32,731 nt of DNA, taken from JAWWPG01 sp037719575 (GTDB lineage: Bacteria > Actinomycetota > Actinomycetes > Propionibacteriales > Nocardioidaceae). Under the pieces are notes generated by a model. The model was not told the DNA's origin, did not search any database, and worked only from the letters and a program-made list of their open reading frames with translations. Made by a program: the position numbers and the translations under genes. The stretch is from assembly GCA_037719575.1 (NCBI GenBank), contig JBBJMF010000025.1, positions 1 through 32,731 of the forward strand, given 5' to 3'. Below, piece by piece: positions 6,604 through 15,107 of this stretch; the first letter of the stretch is position 1; each line of letters starts with the position of its first letter.

Positions 6604-8298
6604 TCAGCGGCCGAGCGCCGCCGAGGCTGCCGCCCTTCCCGCTGCGGGGTCCGCCGCCCGAACCGCCGCCTGCGCTGCCTCCTGGCAGGCTGCCAGCGGC
6701 TGCCTGGCCAGCGACGCGCCGACCCGGCCGATCGCCGAGGCGGCCATCGAGAGCGACGTGATGCCGAGCCCGACCAGCACGCACGCGAGCAGCGGGTCGG
6801 CGGCAGCCTCGCCACAGACCCCGACGGGCTTGCCCGTCACCGCGCCCGCGTCCGCCGTACGTGCGATCAGCTGGAGGACCGCCGGCTGCCAGGGATCCGT
6901 CAGCCCGGCGAGCTCGCTGCTGAGCCTGTCGACGGCCATCGTGTACTGGGAGAGGTCGTTGGTGCCGATCGACAGGAAGTCGACGTGGGCCAGGATGCGG
7001 TCGGCGAGCAGCGCCGCGGACGGCACCTCGATCATCACACCCGGCGTGAGGCCGCGTTCGCGCACCTGCTCCGCGAACCCCCGGGCCTCTCCGGCGGTCG
7101 CGACCATCGGTGCCATGACCCACGGGTTGGTGCCGGTGCGCTCCGCGGCGACCGCGATCGCGTCGAGCTGGTTCGTGAGCAGGCCGGGGTTGGCGATGGC
7201 GATGCGCAGCCCGCGCACCCCGAGTGCCGGGTTCTCCTCCTCGTGCAGGTTGGCGAACTTCATGGGCTTGTCCGACCCGGCGTCGAGGGTGCGGATCACC
7301 ACCAGGCGGTCGCCGAAAGCGGCCAGGACCTCGGCGTAGATGGTCGCCTGCTCCTCCACCGTCGGTTCCTGGTCCTGGCCGAGGAAGGCGAGCTCGCTGC
7401 GGAAGAGCCCCACTCCCTCACTGGGTCCACTCGCGGCCTTGCGGGCAGTCACGCCGTCCTGCACGTTGGCGTAGACCGAGATCCTGGCCCCGTCTGCGGT
7501 CCGGCCCGGGCCGGTCCAGGCGTCTGAATCGGCACGGGTACGACGGTCTGCAGCCACCAGCAGCCCCGCCTCCTCTCGGTCCGGCTCGATCACGATCTCA
7601 CCCGTCGCACCGTCGACCAGCACCATGGTGCCGACCGCGATGTCGTCCACGTCGGCGGCGACGATGCACGGGATGGCGAGCTGCCGGGCGATGATCGCCG
7701 TGTGGCTGGTCGGGCCACCAAGCCTCATCGCGATCCCGACGAACTTCGCCGGGTCCAGAGTCGCCGTGTCCGCCGGCGCGAGATCGTCGCAGAGCAGCAC
7801 CGACGGCACATCCGGTACCGCGATCCCCGGCTCTGGGAGCCCTTGGAGCTCCGCGACGAGCCGTCCGCCGAGATCGCGCAGGTCCGTGACGCGCTCCGCC
7901 ATCAGCCCGCCCACCTGCTCGAACATCGCCGCGAACGAGGCCACTGCCGCACAGACCGCCGCCTCGGCGCCGAGCCCAGCGGCGATCTGTTTGCCGACAG
8001 CCTTGCGCAGCCCACGGTCGGAGACGAGACCTACCTGGGCGACCAGCACCTCCGCAGCCACCCCGCTCGTCGACTCGGCTCGACCGGTCAGCCGGCTGGA
8101 CACCGTGTCGACGGCGCTGGCATAGCGGGCCGTCTCAGTCTCAGGGTCCTGAGCCGACAGCTCGGACACGTGGCTGAGGTCGACCCTTGGCTGCGGCCGG
8201 ACGACCGGGCCCACCGCGATACCCGGGACCACGGGGGTGCCGCGCCGCGTCTCGGCCTTGGTGGATGACGGGACAGCGGGGACAGGGTTCTCGGGCAT
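6604..8298 (-). CDS. ptsI: phosphoenolpyruvate-protein phosphotransferase (PTS enzyme I)
   Basis: Enzyme I takes the phosphoryl group from PEP to a histidine and passes it to HPr, feeding sugar phosphotransferase uptake. The 564-residue product matches family length. It has an N-terminal HPr-binding/phosphohistidine domain with GGPTSHTAIIAR at about 194-205 (active His199) and a C-terminal PEP-binding barrel, recognisable by GLFRSELAFL, the VMIEVPSAALLAD and FLSIGTNDLSQY segments, and the GVCGEAAADP cysteine motif. ATG 8298 follows AAGGA at eight bases. No HPr or EII gene is nearby, so its partners are encoded elsewhere. Its place between ribF and the helicase gene is not part of the usual backbone. 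Confidence 0.95.
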   Translation of the reverse strand: MPENPVPAVPSSTKAETRRGTPVVPGIAVGPVVRPQPRVDLSHVSELSAQDPETETARYASAVDTVSSRLTGRAESTSGVAAEVLVAQVGLVSDRGLRKAVGKQIAAGLGAEAAVCAAVASFAAMFEQVGGLMAERVTDLRDLGGRLVAELQGLPEPGIAVPDVPSVLLCDDLAPADTATLDPAKFVGIAMRLGGPTSHTAIIARQLAIPCIVAADVDDIAVGTMVLVDGATGEIVIEPDREEAGLLVAADRRTRADSDAWTGPGRTADGARISVYANVQDGVTARKAASGPSEGVGLFRSELAFLGQDQEPTVEEQATIYAEVLAAFGDRLVVIRTLDAGSDKPMKFANLHEEENPALGVRGLRIAIANPGLLTNQLDAIAVAAERTGTNPWVMAPMVATAGEARGFAEQVRERGLTPGVMIEVPSAALLADRILAHVDFLSIGTNDLSQYTMAVDRLSSELAGLTDPWQPAVLQLIARTADAGAVTGKPVGVCGEAAADPLLACVLVGLGITSLSMAASAIGRVGASLARQPLAACQEAAQAAVRAADPAAGRAAASAALGR

Positions 8299-8367
8299 GT
8301 CGGGGGTCCTTGTCTCACGCGGCGGTCGAACTCCGCCACGCAATCGGCGTACTCATGTCCCCCGCAT

Positions 8368-8414
8368 CAAGATCCGACATTCAGGAGGCCCCAACCACCT
8401 AGATGTCGGATCCT
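8368..8414 (-). repeat. family 1 palindromic repeat, copy 1
   Basis: Arms CAAGATCCGACAT (8368-8380) and ATGTCGGATCCTTG (8401/8402-8414) are inverted repeats with a single extra base in the second arm. The 21-base loop holds a second, nearly complementary pair, AGGAGG and CCACCT. The first 20 bases match copy 2 at 20757 except for one internal position. It lies 55 bases downstream of the helicase stop, with ptsI downstream, so it may work as a terminator or mRNA 3' hairpin. Confidence 0.75.
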
Positions 8415-8469
8415 TGCGCCGGCCTCCTGCTCGGCGAGGCGATGGACGGGTGACCGGCACGGCGGCTCC

Positions 8470-10614
8470 TTAGGTGGCTGAGGCGAGAACGAGGGGGAAG
8501 ACGGCATCGGCGCCCGCACGTCTCAGCTCACGAGCGGCCACCGCAAGTGTCCACCCCGAGCTGGTCCGGTCGTCGAGCAGCAGCACCCGGCGGCCGGGCA
8601 GCCGGGCCTGTCCCTCAAGCGTCAGCCGGCCCCGAACGTCGGCCAGGCGATGCGCGGAGTTGACGCCCGACCGGGGCGGGGGCGCGCTGCTCGAGACGGC
8701 GAACCTCGCCACCTCGGGCCACCCCGTGTAGCGCGCGAGGCCGGCCGCGAGATGCCGGGCGAGCAGCGGCCGGGTCGCCGAGTGGATCGACGCGATCGAG
8801 TCCGGGCCGGCGACGTCGCCGAAGTCCCACGCTTCGAGAACTTCGACGAGGGCGTGCCGCAGGGGGATCGGCACGTCGTCGTCCTCGGCGCCCGCCGCGA
8901 AGAGCTCGCGCAGCGCCGTGCCCCAGCCGAGGTCGGTGAACCTTCCTACGGCCCGGCCGGGCTCGGCCTGCTCGTCGGCAGCGATCCGTCCGGCGAGGTC
9001 GATCCCCAGGGAGGACAGCGCGGTAGGCCAGAGACGGCGTGGTTCGACGGTGACTCCCGGCCGGGCCAGGCGGAGGCGGGCTTCCTCGAGCGCCACATCG
9101 TCGACTCCGGCGTCGAGGGTGAGCGGGCCACAGTTGTCGCAACGCCCGCACGGCTCGGCCGACGGGTCGTCAAGGGCCAGCCGGAGGAACTCCAGCCGGC
9201 ACTGCGTCGTCAACTCGTAGTCGAGCATGGCCTGCTGCTCGACCCGCCGGGTCTCGGCGACGCGGGCATACCTGACGGCGTCGTAGCTCCACGGAGCGCC
9301 GGTCGACGTCCAGCCGCCCCGCACGCGGCGCACCGCACCGTCGACGTCGAGCACCTTCAGCATGGCCTCGAGGCGCCCGCGAGGCAGCGCGACCCGGGTC
9401 TCGAGCATCGCCGTCGACATCGGCCGGTCGTGGGCCTCCAGCGCGGAGATGGTCTCGCGTACGTCGCGCTCTGGGGGGAACGACAACGACGCGAAGTAGG
9501 CCCAGACGTCGACGTCCTCCCGCCCTGGCAGCAAGATGACCACCGCCTCCTCGACGCCGCGGCCGGCCCGCCCGACCTGTTGGTAGTAGGCGATCGGGCT
9601 CGGTGGTGCGCCGAGGTGGATGACGAAGCCGAGATCGGGCTTGTCGAACCCCATACCGAGCGCGGACGTGGCGACGAGCGCCTTCACCCGGTTGTGCAGC
9701 AGGTCGTCCTCGGCCGCGAGGCGCTCCGCCTGGTCCGTCTGGCCCGAGTAGGCGGCAACCCGGTGGCCCTGCTGCCGAAGGTGCTCCGCCACGTCCTTCG
9801 TGGCTGCGACCGTGAGGCAGTAGATGATGCCGGACCCCTCCAGCCGGGAGAGGTTCGCCGCCAGCCAGGCGAGCCGCGCCGGGTGGCTCGGCAGGCGGAG
9901 CACGCCGAGGTGCAGCGACTCGCGGTCGAGCGAGCCGCGCAGCACGAGGACGTCGGCAAGCGAGGCCTCGCCACTGACCGACAGCTGCTCCGCCACGTCG
10001 GTGACGACCCGCGAGTTCGCCGTCGCCGTCGTCGCCAGCACCGGAACGGCGGTCGGCAGCTCGGCGAGCAGGGTGCGGATCCGGCGGTAGTCGGGGCGGA
10101 AGTCGTGACCCCAGTCCGAGATGCAGTGTGCCTCGTCGACGACCACCAGACCGGCAGTGGCCGCCAGATTCGGCAACGCCGTGTCGCGGAAGTCAGGGTT
10201 GTTGAGACGCTCCGGCGAGACCAGGATGACGTCGACCTCGGCGCGCCCGATCGCGTCGTAGAGGCTTGCCCACTGCTCGGGGTTCGTCGAGTTGATCGTG
10301 ACCGCATGGATGCCGGCCCTCGTCGCCGCCGCGATCTGGTTGCGCATCAGGGCGAGCAGCGGCGACACGATGACCGTGGGACCTGCCCCACGAGCCCGCA
10401 GCAACGCGGTGGCGACGAAGTAGACCGCGGACTTTCCCCACCCGGTGCGCTGGACGACGAGGGCCCGCCGGCGGTCGAGCACGAGAGCCTCGATGGCACT
10501 CCACTGGTCGTCGCGCAGGACCGCGAGGGCGGAGCCGACCAACGCCCGCAGAACCGCCTCGGCGTCCGCACGCAGCGTGCTGGCGTCGCTGGCGTCGCTG
10601 GCGGCCACGGTCAC
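8470..10614 (-). CDS. rqlH: RecQ-like DNA helicase with C-terminal phosphoribosyltransferase-like domain (RqlH type)
   Basis: The 714-residue product is an SF2 3'-5' helicase of the RecQ group. Motifs in order: Walker A QRTGWGKS (55-62), Ia VSPLLALMRNQ, DEAHCISDWGHDFRP (160-174), TTATAN (195-200), ATSALGMGFDKPDLG (315-329) and QQVGRAGRG (345-353). A four-cysteine zinc module follows (C472, C489, C492, C495). The C-terminus lacks an HRDC domain and instead ends in a phosphoribosyltransferase-like domain with the PRPP-loop-like VLLLDDRTSSGWT at 677-689. This architecture matches the RqlH clade known from mycobacteria. GTG 10614 follows GAGAGGA at nine bases. The N-terminus has an ASDASDAS repeat. 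A repair or recombination role is inferred from the family. It sits between truB and ptsI. Confidence 0.9.
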   Translation of the reverse strand: MTVAASDASDASTLRADAEAVLRALVGSALAVLRDDQWSAIEALVLDRRRALVVQRTGWGKSAVYFVATALLRARGAGPTVIVSPLLALMRNQIAAATRAGIHAVTINSTNPEQWASLYDAIGRAEVDVILVSPERLNNPDFRDTALPNLAATAGLVVVDEAHCISDWGHDFRPDYRRIRTLLAELPTAVPVLATTATANSRVVTDVAEQLSVSGEASLADVLVLRGSLDRESLHLGVLRLPSHPARLAWLAANLSRLEGSGIIYCLTVAATKDVAEHLRQQGHRVAAYSGQTDQAERLAAEDDLLHNRVKALVATSALGMGFDKPDLGFVIHLGAPPSPIAYYQQVGRAGRGVEEAVVILLPGREDVDVWAYFASLSFPPERDVRETISALEAHDRPMSTAMLETRVALPRGRLEAMLKVLDVDGAVRRVRGGWTSTGAPWSYDAVRYARVAETRRVEQQAMLDYELTTQCRLEFLRLALDDPSAEPCGRCDNCGPLTLDAGVDDVALEEARLRLARPGVTVEPRRLWPTALSSLGIDLAGRIAADEQAEPGRAVGRFTDLGWGTALRELFAAGAEDDDVPIPLRHALVEVLEAWDFGDVAGPDSIASIHSATRPLLARHLAAGLARYTGWPEVARFAVSSSAPPPRSGVNSAHRLADVRGRLTLEGQARLPGRRVLLLDDRTSSGWTLAVAARELRRAGADAVFPLVLASAT

Positions 10615-10705
10615 GGTGTCCGGTCCTCTCGTCCTCGCCCCCGACCGTAGCCGTGGCGAGCGACAGTCCAGCCGGCAGGCACCGATCCCGGAACCCCGCC
10701 GCTCT

Positions 10706-11581
10706 TCAGTCGGTGAAGACGGCAACGGCCTTGGCGCGTGGCCCATCCTGCTCGTAGAGCGCCAGGAACCCCCCTGTCTCGGTGAACAGGGCGACCTGAC
10801 CGTTGGCACCCAGGTTGGCGGCGAAGGCCCGCCCGTGCCGCACGGCGGTCGCCTGCTCGGGGGTCACCCGGTACGTCGGGAAGCACTGCTCGGCCGCTGA
10901 ATCGAGGGGTACGACGTCCGGCTCGGCCCCCAGCGCATCGAGGGCGTGAGCCGTCGACAGGTCGTACGGCCCGACCCGCGTCCGGCGGAGGCGGGTCAGG
11001 TGCCCGCCGACATCGAGCATGGCACCCAGGTCGCGGGCCAGGGCCCGCACGTAGGTGCCGGTCGAGCACTCCACCTGCACGTCGAGGTCGACGAGCCCGG
11101 CATGACGACGTACCGCTTCGATCTCGAAGCGCGAGACGGTCACTGCCCGCGCGGGAAGCACGACGTCCTCTCCCGCGCGCACTCGTCGGTAGGCTCGCTC
11201 GCCGTCGATCTTGATCGCGGACACCGCCGACGGGCGCTGCTGGATGGTCCCGGTCAGACTCGCGACAGCACCGGCGATCGCATCGTCAGTGACGCCGCCA
11301 GCATCCACCGAGTCGATCACCTCGCCTTCGGCGTCGTCGGAGACTGTCGTCTGCCCGAGCCTGATCGTCGCCTCGTAGGCCTTGTCCGTCAGCGCGAGCC
11401 TGCCGAGCAGACGAGTCGCCCGCCCGATGCCGAGCAGCAGCACCCCGGTCGCCATCGGGTCGAGGGTCCCGGCATGCCCGACCCGGCGGGTTCCGCACAC
11501 GAGGCGGCCCCGGGCGACGACGTCGTGCGACGTCCAGCCGGCTGGCTTGTCGACGACCAGCAGACCGTCAGCGCAGGGCAC
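10706..11581 (-). CDS. truB: tRNA pseudouridine(55) synthase
   Basis: TruB makes pseudouridine 55 in the T loop of tRNAs. The 291-residue product contains the catalytic motif GHAGTLDPMATG (catalytic Asp41), the KAYEATIRLG segment near 67-76, the PSAVSAIKIDGERAY stretch and the STGTYVRALARDLG motif. The C-terminus is a small PUA-like region (VTPEQATAVRHGR, LALYEQDG). The GTG at 11581 starts two bases after the rbfA stop, so the two are cotranscribed and probably coupled. Confidence 0.97.
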   Translation of the reverse strand: MPCADGLLVVDKPAGWTSHDVVARGRLVCGTRRVGHAGTLDPMATGVLLLGIGRATRLLGRLALTDKAYEATIRLGQTTVSDDAEGEVIDSVDAGGVTDDAIAGAVASLTGTIQQRPSAVSAIKIDGERAYRRVRAGEDVVLPARAVTVSRFEIEAVRRHAGLVDLDVQVECSTGTYVRALARDLGAMLDVGGHLTRLRRTRVGPYDLSTAHALDALGAEPDVVPLDSAAEQCFPTYRVTPEQATAVRHGRAFAANLGANGQVALFTETGGFLALYEQDGPRAKAVAVFTD

Positions 11582-11583
11582 GC

Positions 11584-12075
11584 TCAGGACCGCGACTCGG
11601 CCACCGGGTCGGCGCCGACCTGGTCGGCGTCCTCGTCGGCCGGGTCGTCAGGGTCATCCTCGGCGGGGCGCTTGTAGGGGTCGGCCTCGCCGGCGTACGA
11701 CGCCCCGGCCGCAGCGGCGGCGACGGCTGCATCGCGCCGCCGGGCCTCGTTGAGCAGCTCCTCGATGTGGGCGGCCGACTCAGGGAGGGCGTCCAGGATG
11801 AACTCGAGTGTCGGAGCGTGCCGCATGCCCAGCTGGCGCGCCACCTCCGAGCGCATCAGGCCCTTCGCGCTCTCGATGGCCGCGACCGACTCCGCGCGCT
11901 GGGTCTCATCGCCGAGCACGGTGAAGAAGATCGACGCGTGCTGGGTGTCCCCGGTGACGCGCACGTCGGTGATCGTCACGAAGCCGAGCCTGACGTCCTT
12001 GATCCGGCGCTCGAGCATCTCCGCCACGACGACCTGGATCCTGTCGGCGACCCTGCGAACCCGTCCGGTGCTCAT
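11584..12075 (-). CDS. rbfA: 30S ribosome-binding factor A
   Basis: RbfA is a KH-fold factor for 16S 5'-end maturation and late 30S assembly. The 163-residue product starts RVRRVADRIQVVVAEML, and has the LGFVTITDVRVTGDTQHASIFFTV strands and the RHAPTLEFILD motif near 85-95. The tail after about residue 120 is acidic and disordered (ADPYKRPAEDDPDDPADEDAD), as is common in actinobacterial RbfA. ATG 12075 follows AGAAGG at six bases. It lies 87 bases after infB. The DUF503 gene that often sits between infB and rbfA in this phylum is absent. Confidence 0.96.
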   Translation of the reverse strand: MSTGRVRRVADRIQVVVAEMLERRIKDVRLGFVTITDVRVTGDTQHASIFFTVLGDETQRAESVAAIESAKGLMRSEVARQLGMRHAPTLEFILDALPESAAHIEELLNEARRRDAAVAAAAAGASYAGEADPYKRPAEDDPDDPADEDADQVGADPVAESRS

Positions 12076-12120
12076 TGCCTGCCTTCTTCCTCGTTGCAGC
12101 GGCCAACACTACGAGCAGCA

Positions 12121-12154
12121 GTGACCCCTCGGCCGCTGACGGGCGAGGGGTCAC
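12121..12154 (-). terminator. strong stem-loop between infB and rbfA
   Basis: A perfect 11-bp stem (GTGACCCCTCG with CGAGGGGTCAC) closes a 12-base loop. It begins eight bases after the infB stop codon and is not followed by a T run. Because rbfA follows in the same direction, a partial terminator, a processing site or an mRNA stabiliser is likelier than a full stop. Confidence 0.6.
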
Positions 12155-12162
12155 GAGCCGAC

Positions 12163-15021
12163 TCAGGTGCGGGGGATCTCCCGCAGCTCGAACGTCTCGA
12201 CGACATCGCCGATCTTGATGTCGTTGTAGCTCCCGAGCGTGAGACCACACTCGAAGCCCTCGCGCACCTCGGTCGCGTCGTCCTTGAGCCGCTTGAGAGA
12301 CGAGATGTCGAGGTTGTCGGCGACGACCGAGCCGTCCCGCAGCAACCTCGCCTTCGAGTTGCGTCGGATCGTGCCCGACAGCACCAGGCAGCCGGCGATG
12401 TTGCCGATCTTCGATGAGCGGAAGACCTCGCGGATCTCGGCGGTGCCGAGCTGCGCCTCCTCGAACTCAGGCTTGAGCATGCCACGCAGCGCGGCCTCGA
12501 TCTCGTCGATCGCCTGGTAGATCACCGTGTAGTAGCGGATGTCGACGCCCTCGCGGTCGGCCACCTCGGTCGCCTTGCCCTGCGGCCTGACGTTGAACCC
12601 GATGATGACGGCGTTGGAGGCGGCGGCGAGCATCACGTTGGTCTCGGTGATCGCGCCGACACCACGGTCGATGACCCGCAGCCGCACGTCTGCCCCGACG
12701 TTGATGTTCGCGAGCGAGTCCTCGAGTGCCTCGACCGAGCCGGACACGTCGCCCTTGAGGATGAGGAGCAGCTCTTCGCTCTCGCCCTTCTCCATGCTCG
12801 AGAGGAAGTCCTCGAGGGTACGACGACCTGTGCTCTTCGCGAGCATCGCGGCCCGCTCGCGGGCATCGCGCTTCTCGGCGATCTGCCGCGCCACCCTGTC
12901 GTCGGTGACGACCAGGAAGTTGTCGCCCGCGCCTGGCACCGCGGTGAGCCCCAGCACCATGACGGGCCGGCTCGGGGGCGCCTCCATCACCGGCTCGCCG
13001 TGCTCGTCGAGCATGGCGCGGACCCGTCCGTAGGCGGGCCCGGCGACGATCGAGTCGCCGACGTGGAGCGTGCCCCGCTGGACGAGCACGGTGGCCACCG
13101 GCCCCCGACCTCGGTCCAGGTGGGCCTCGATCACGAGCCCCTGGGCGTCCTGGTCGGGGTTGGCCCGCAGGTCGAGTGCCGCGTCGGCTGTGAGCACGAG
13201 CGACTCCAGCAGCTTGTCGATGTTGACCAGGGACTTCGCGGACACGTCGACGAACATCGCGTCGCCGCCGTACTCCTCAGGCACCAGGCCGTACTCGGTG
13301 AGCTGGCCGCGGACCTTCGCGGGGTCGGCGTCCTCCTTGTCGATCTTGTTGACGGCCACCACGATCGGCACATCGGCAGCCTTCGCGTGGTTAAGCGCCT
13401 CGATCGTCTGAGGCATGACCCCGTCGTCGGCGGCCACCACCAGTACGGCAATGTCGGTCGCCTGCGCGCCGCGCATCCGCATAGCGGTGAAGGCCTCGTG
13501 TCCCGGCGTGTCGATGAACGTGAGCCTGCGCTCCGCGCCGTCGACCTCGGTCGCCACCTGGTAGGCACCGATGTGCTGGGTGATGCCACCCGCCTCCTTG
13601 GACACGACGAACGTGCCGCGGATCGAGTCGAGCAGCTTGGTCTTGCCGTGGTCGACGTGCCCCATGACGGTGACCACCGGAGGCCGGGCGATGAGCGCCT
13701 CCTCGCCTCCCTCGTCCTCACCGAACTCGATGTTGAACGAGTCGAGCAGCTCCTTGTCCTCGTCCTCCGGGGACACGACCTCGATGGTGTAGTTCATCTC
13801 CTCACCGAGGATCCGCAGCGTCTCGTCGTTCACCGACTGGGTGGCGGTCACCATCTCGCCCAGCGCGAAGAGAACCTGCACCAGCGAGGCTGCGTCGACG
13901 CCTACCTTCTCGGCGAAGTCCGTGAGCGAGGCTCCGCGCGAAAGCCGGACGATCTCACCCTCCCCCTTCCGGACCCGGATACCACCCGTCGTGGGTGCCT
14001 GCATCTGTTCGTACTCCTGGCGACGGGCGCGCTTGGACTTGCGTCCACGACGGCTCGGGCCGTTGGGACGGCCGAAGGCGCCCTGGGTGGTGCCGCGGCC
14101 ACCCCGACCGGGTGCGGGACGCCCGCCGGTGGAAGGCAGGGCACCACCCGAGAAGCCACCGCCCGTGCGCTGGCCGCCACGCGCCGGAGCTCCCGTACGC
14201 GGAGCGCCAGGACCGCTGGCGGACCGGCCACCAGGGCCGACGGGCGCGCCGCGGCCGCGAGTAGCCGGACCGCTGACGCCACTCGACTGCTTGGGCATCA
14301 TGGCCGGGTTGGGTCGGGGTGCACCGGGGACGCCGCCCGGGCGGGGTGACCGTGGGTCGCCGGGACGGTCGGTGCGGCCGACCGGGATGTGCGGTGCCGC
14401 ATTCGGGTCGGGTCGCCGAGAGCGCTGCATCCCCTGCGTGGACGAGAACGGGTTGTTGCCCGGACGCGGACCGCTCGGCTTGGGGGCCAGCGGGCGCGGA
14501 AGGTCGGACCCCGCGGGCGCGGATCCACCGGCAGCGGGGGCCGTCACCACAGGTGCTCCGACAGGCGGTGCCCCTCGGGTGCCGGCATCTGCCGCCGGCT
14601 GCTCGGGGACGTCCGGCCGATCGCCGACGGGCGACAAGGGCGCGACGGGTGCCGATAAAGGTGGTGCGTCGATGACTGCCGGAGTGGTCGGGCCGCTGCC
14701 GTTTGCGGACTCGGCGCTGGGCGCGGTGCGCGTCGCCGGGACGACGCCGTCGGCTGCCGGCGTCTCGGTCACGCCGTCGGCAGACTCAGCGGTCTTGGCG
14801 GCCTTCTTCGCGGCCGCCTTGGCGGCGCGGGCGGCCTTGGCCTCGGCGGCCGCCTTCCATTCGGAGCCCTTCAGCTCCTCGAGCCGGCGTACGACGGGTG
14901 CCTCGACCGTCGAGGAGGCTGACTTGACGAACTCGCCCATCTCCTTGAGCGCCTCCAACACGTTCTTGCTGGGCACTCCGAAGTCTTTGGCGAGCTCGTG
15001 GACTCTGGCTTTTCCTGCCAC
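12163..15021 (-). CDS. infB: translation initiation factor IF-2
   Basis: IF2 is the GTPase that recruits initiator tRNA to the 30S subunit and promotes subunit joining. The 952-residue product has an IF2_N helix domain (1-50), an Ala/Lys then long Pro/Gly/Arg-rich low-complexity linker (about 55-335, with GRGGRG and RSRRP stretches), a second IF2_N module (about 355-410), and the G domain: GHVDHGKT (454-461), GGITQHIG (478-485), DTPGHE (504-509), NKID (558-561), SAKS (594-597). The C-terminal beta-barrel, IF2 and C2 domains follow. The GTG at 15021 is preceded by AGAAGGAG, which lies in the 3' arm of a 10-bp hairpin. The long linker is usual for actinobacterial IF2. Confidence 0.98.
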   Translation of the reverse strand: MAGKARVHELAKDFGVPSKNVLEALKEMGEFVKSASSTVEAPVVRRLEELKGSEWKAAAEAKAARAAKAAAKKAAKTAESADGVTETPAADGVVPATRTAPSAESANGSGPTTPAVIDAPPLSAPVAPLSPVGDRPDVPEQPAADAGTRGAPPVGAPVVTAPAAGGSAPAGSDLPRPLAPKPSGPRPGNNPFSSTQGMQRSRRPDPNAAPHIPVGRTDRPGDPRSPRPGGVPGAPRPNPAMMPKQSSGVSGPATRGRGAPVGPGGRSASGPGAPRTGAPARGGQRTGGGFSGGALPSTGGRPAPGRGGRGTTQGAFGRPNGPSRRGRKSKRARRQEYEQMQAPTTGGIRVRKGEGEIVRLSRGASLTDFAEKVGVDAASLVQVLFALGEMVTATQSVNDETLRILGEEMNYTIEVVSPEDEDKELLDSFNIEFGEDEGGEEALIARPPVVTVMGHVDHGKTKLLDSIRGTFVVSKEAGGITQHIGAYQVATEVDGAERRLTFIDTPGHEAFTAMRMRGAQATDIAVLVVAADDGVMPQTIEALNHAKAADVPIVVAVNKIDKEDADPAKVRGQLTEYGLVPEEYGGDAMFVDVSAKSLVNIDKLLESLVLTADAALDLRANPDQDAQGLVIEAHLDRGRGPVATVLVQRGTLHVGDSIVAGPAYGRVRAMLDEHGEPVMEAPPSRPVMVLGLTAVPGAGDNFLVVTDDRVARQIAEKRDARERAAMLAKSTGRRTLEDFLSSMEKGESEELLLILKGDVSGSVEALEDSLANINVGADVRLRVIDRGVGAITETNVMLAAASNAVIIGFNVRPQGKATEVADREGVDIRYYTVIYQAIDEIEAALRGMLKPEFEEAQLGTAEIREVFRSSKIGNIAGCLVLSGTIRRNSKARLLRDGSVVADNLDISSLKRLKDDATEVREGFECGLTLGSYNDIKIGDVVETFELREIPRT

Positions 15022-15027
15022 AATTCT

Positions 15028-15055
15028 CCTTCTTGGGCGGTCCGACCCAAGAAGG
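15028..15055 (-). promoter_or_regulatory. hairpin overlapping the infB ribosome binding site
   Basis: On the transcript CCTTCTTGGG pairs perfectly with CCCAAGAAGG around an eight-base loop. The 3' arm includes the first part of AGAAGGAG, the infB ribosome binding site six bases before the GTG. Folding would hide the site from the 30S subunit, so translation of IF2 would depend on opening this stem. The structure is seen; the control is inferred. Confidence 0.7.
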
Positions 15056-15107
15056 GCGCGGACCGTTAGGTGGTGGGCGTGCTCATCGCATGAGTCTCAT
15101 CGAGATG

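Noticed and set aside
8315..8356. 13-codon upstream reading frame in the ptsI leader (MSTPIAWRSSTAA)
   Set aside because: No run of regulatory codons and no paired terminator/antiterminator was found; a chance frame is more likely.
10580..10606. Short tandem repeat GCTGGCGTC near the helicase start
   Set aside because: It simply encodes the ASDASDAS stretch; too short to count as a repeat locus.
8650..10650. 666-codon plus-strand open frame opposite the helicase gene
   Set aside because: The sequence is Arg/Gly/Asp-rich without domains, while the minus strand holds all RecQ motifs in order.
13000..14349. 449-codon plus-strand frame opposite infB
   Set aside because: It mirrors the IF2 gene, has no family signature and no ribosome binding site.
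14041..14650. Repetitive Gly/Pro/Arg-coding DNA in infB
   Set aside because: This is the usual low-complexity linker of actinobacterial IF2, not a mobile or tandem repeat element.
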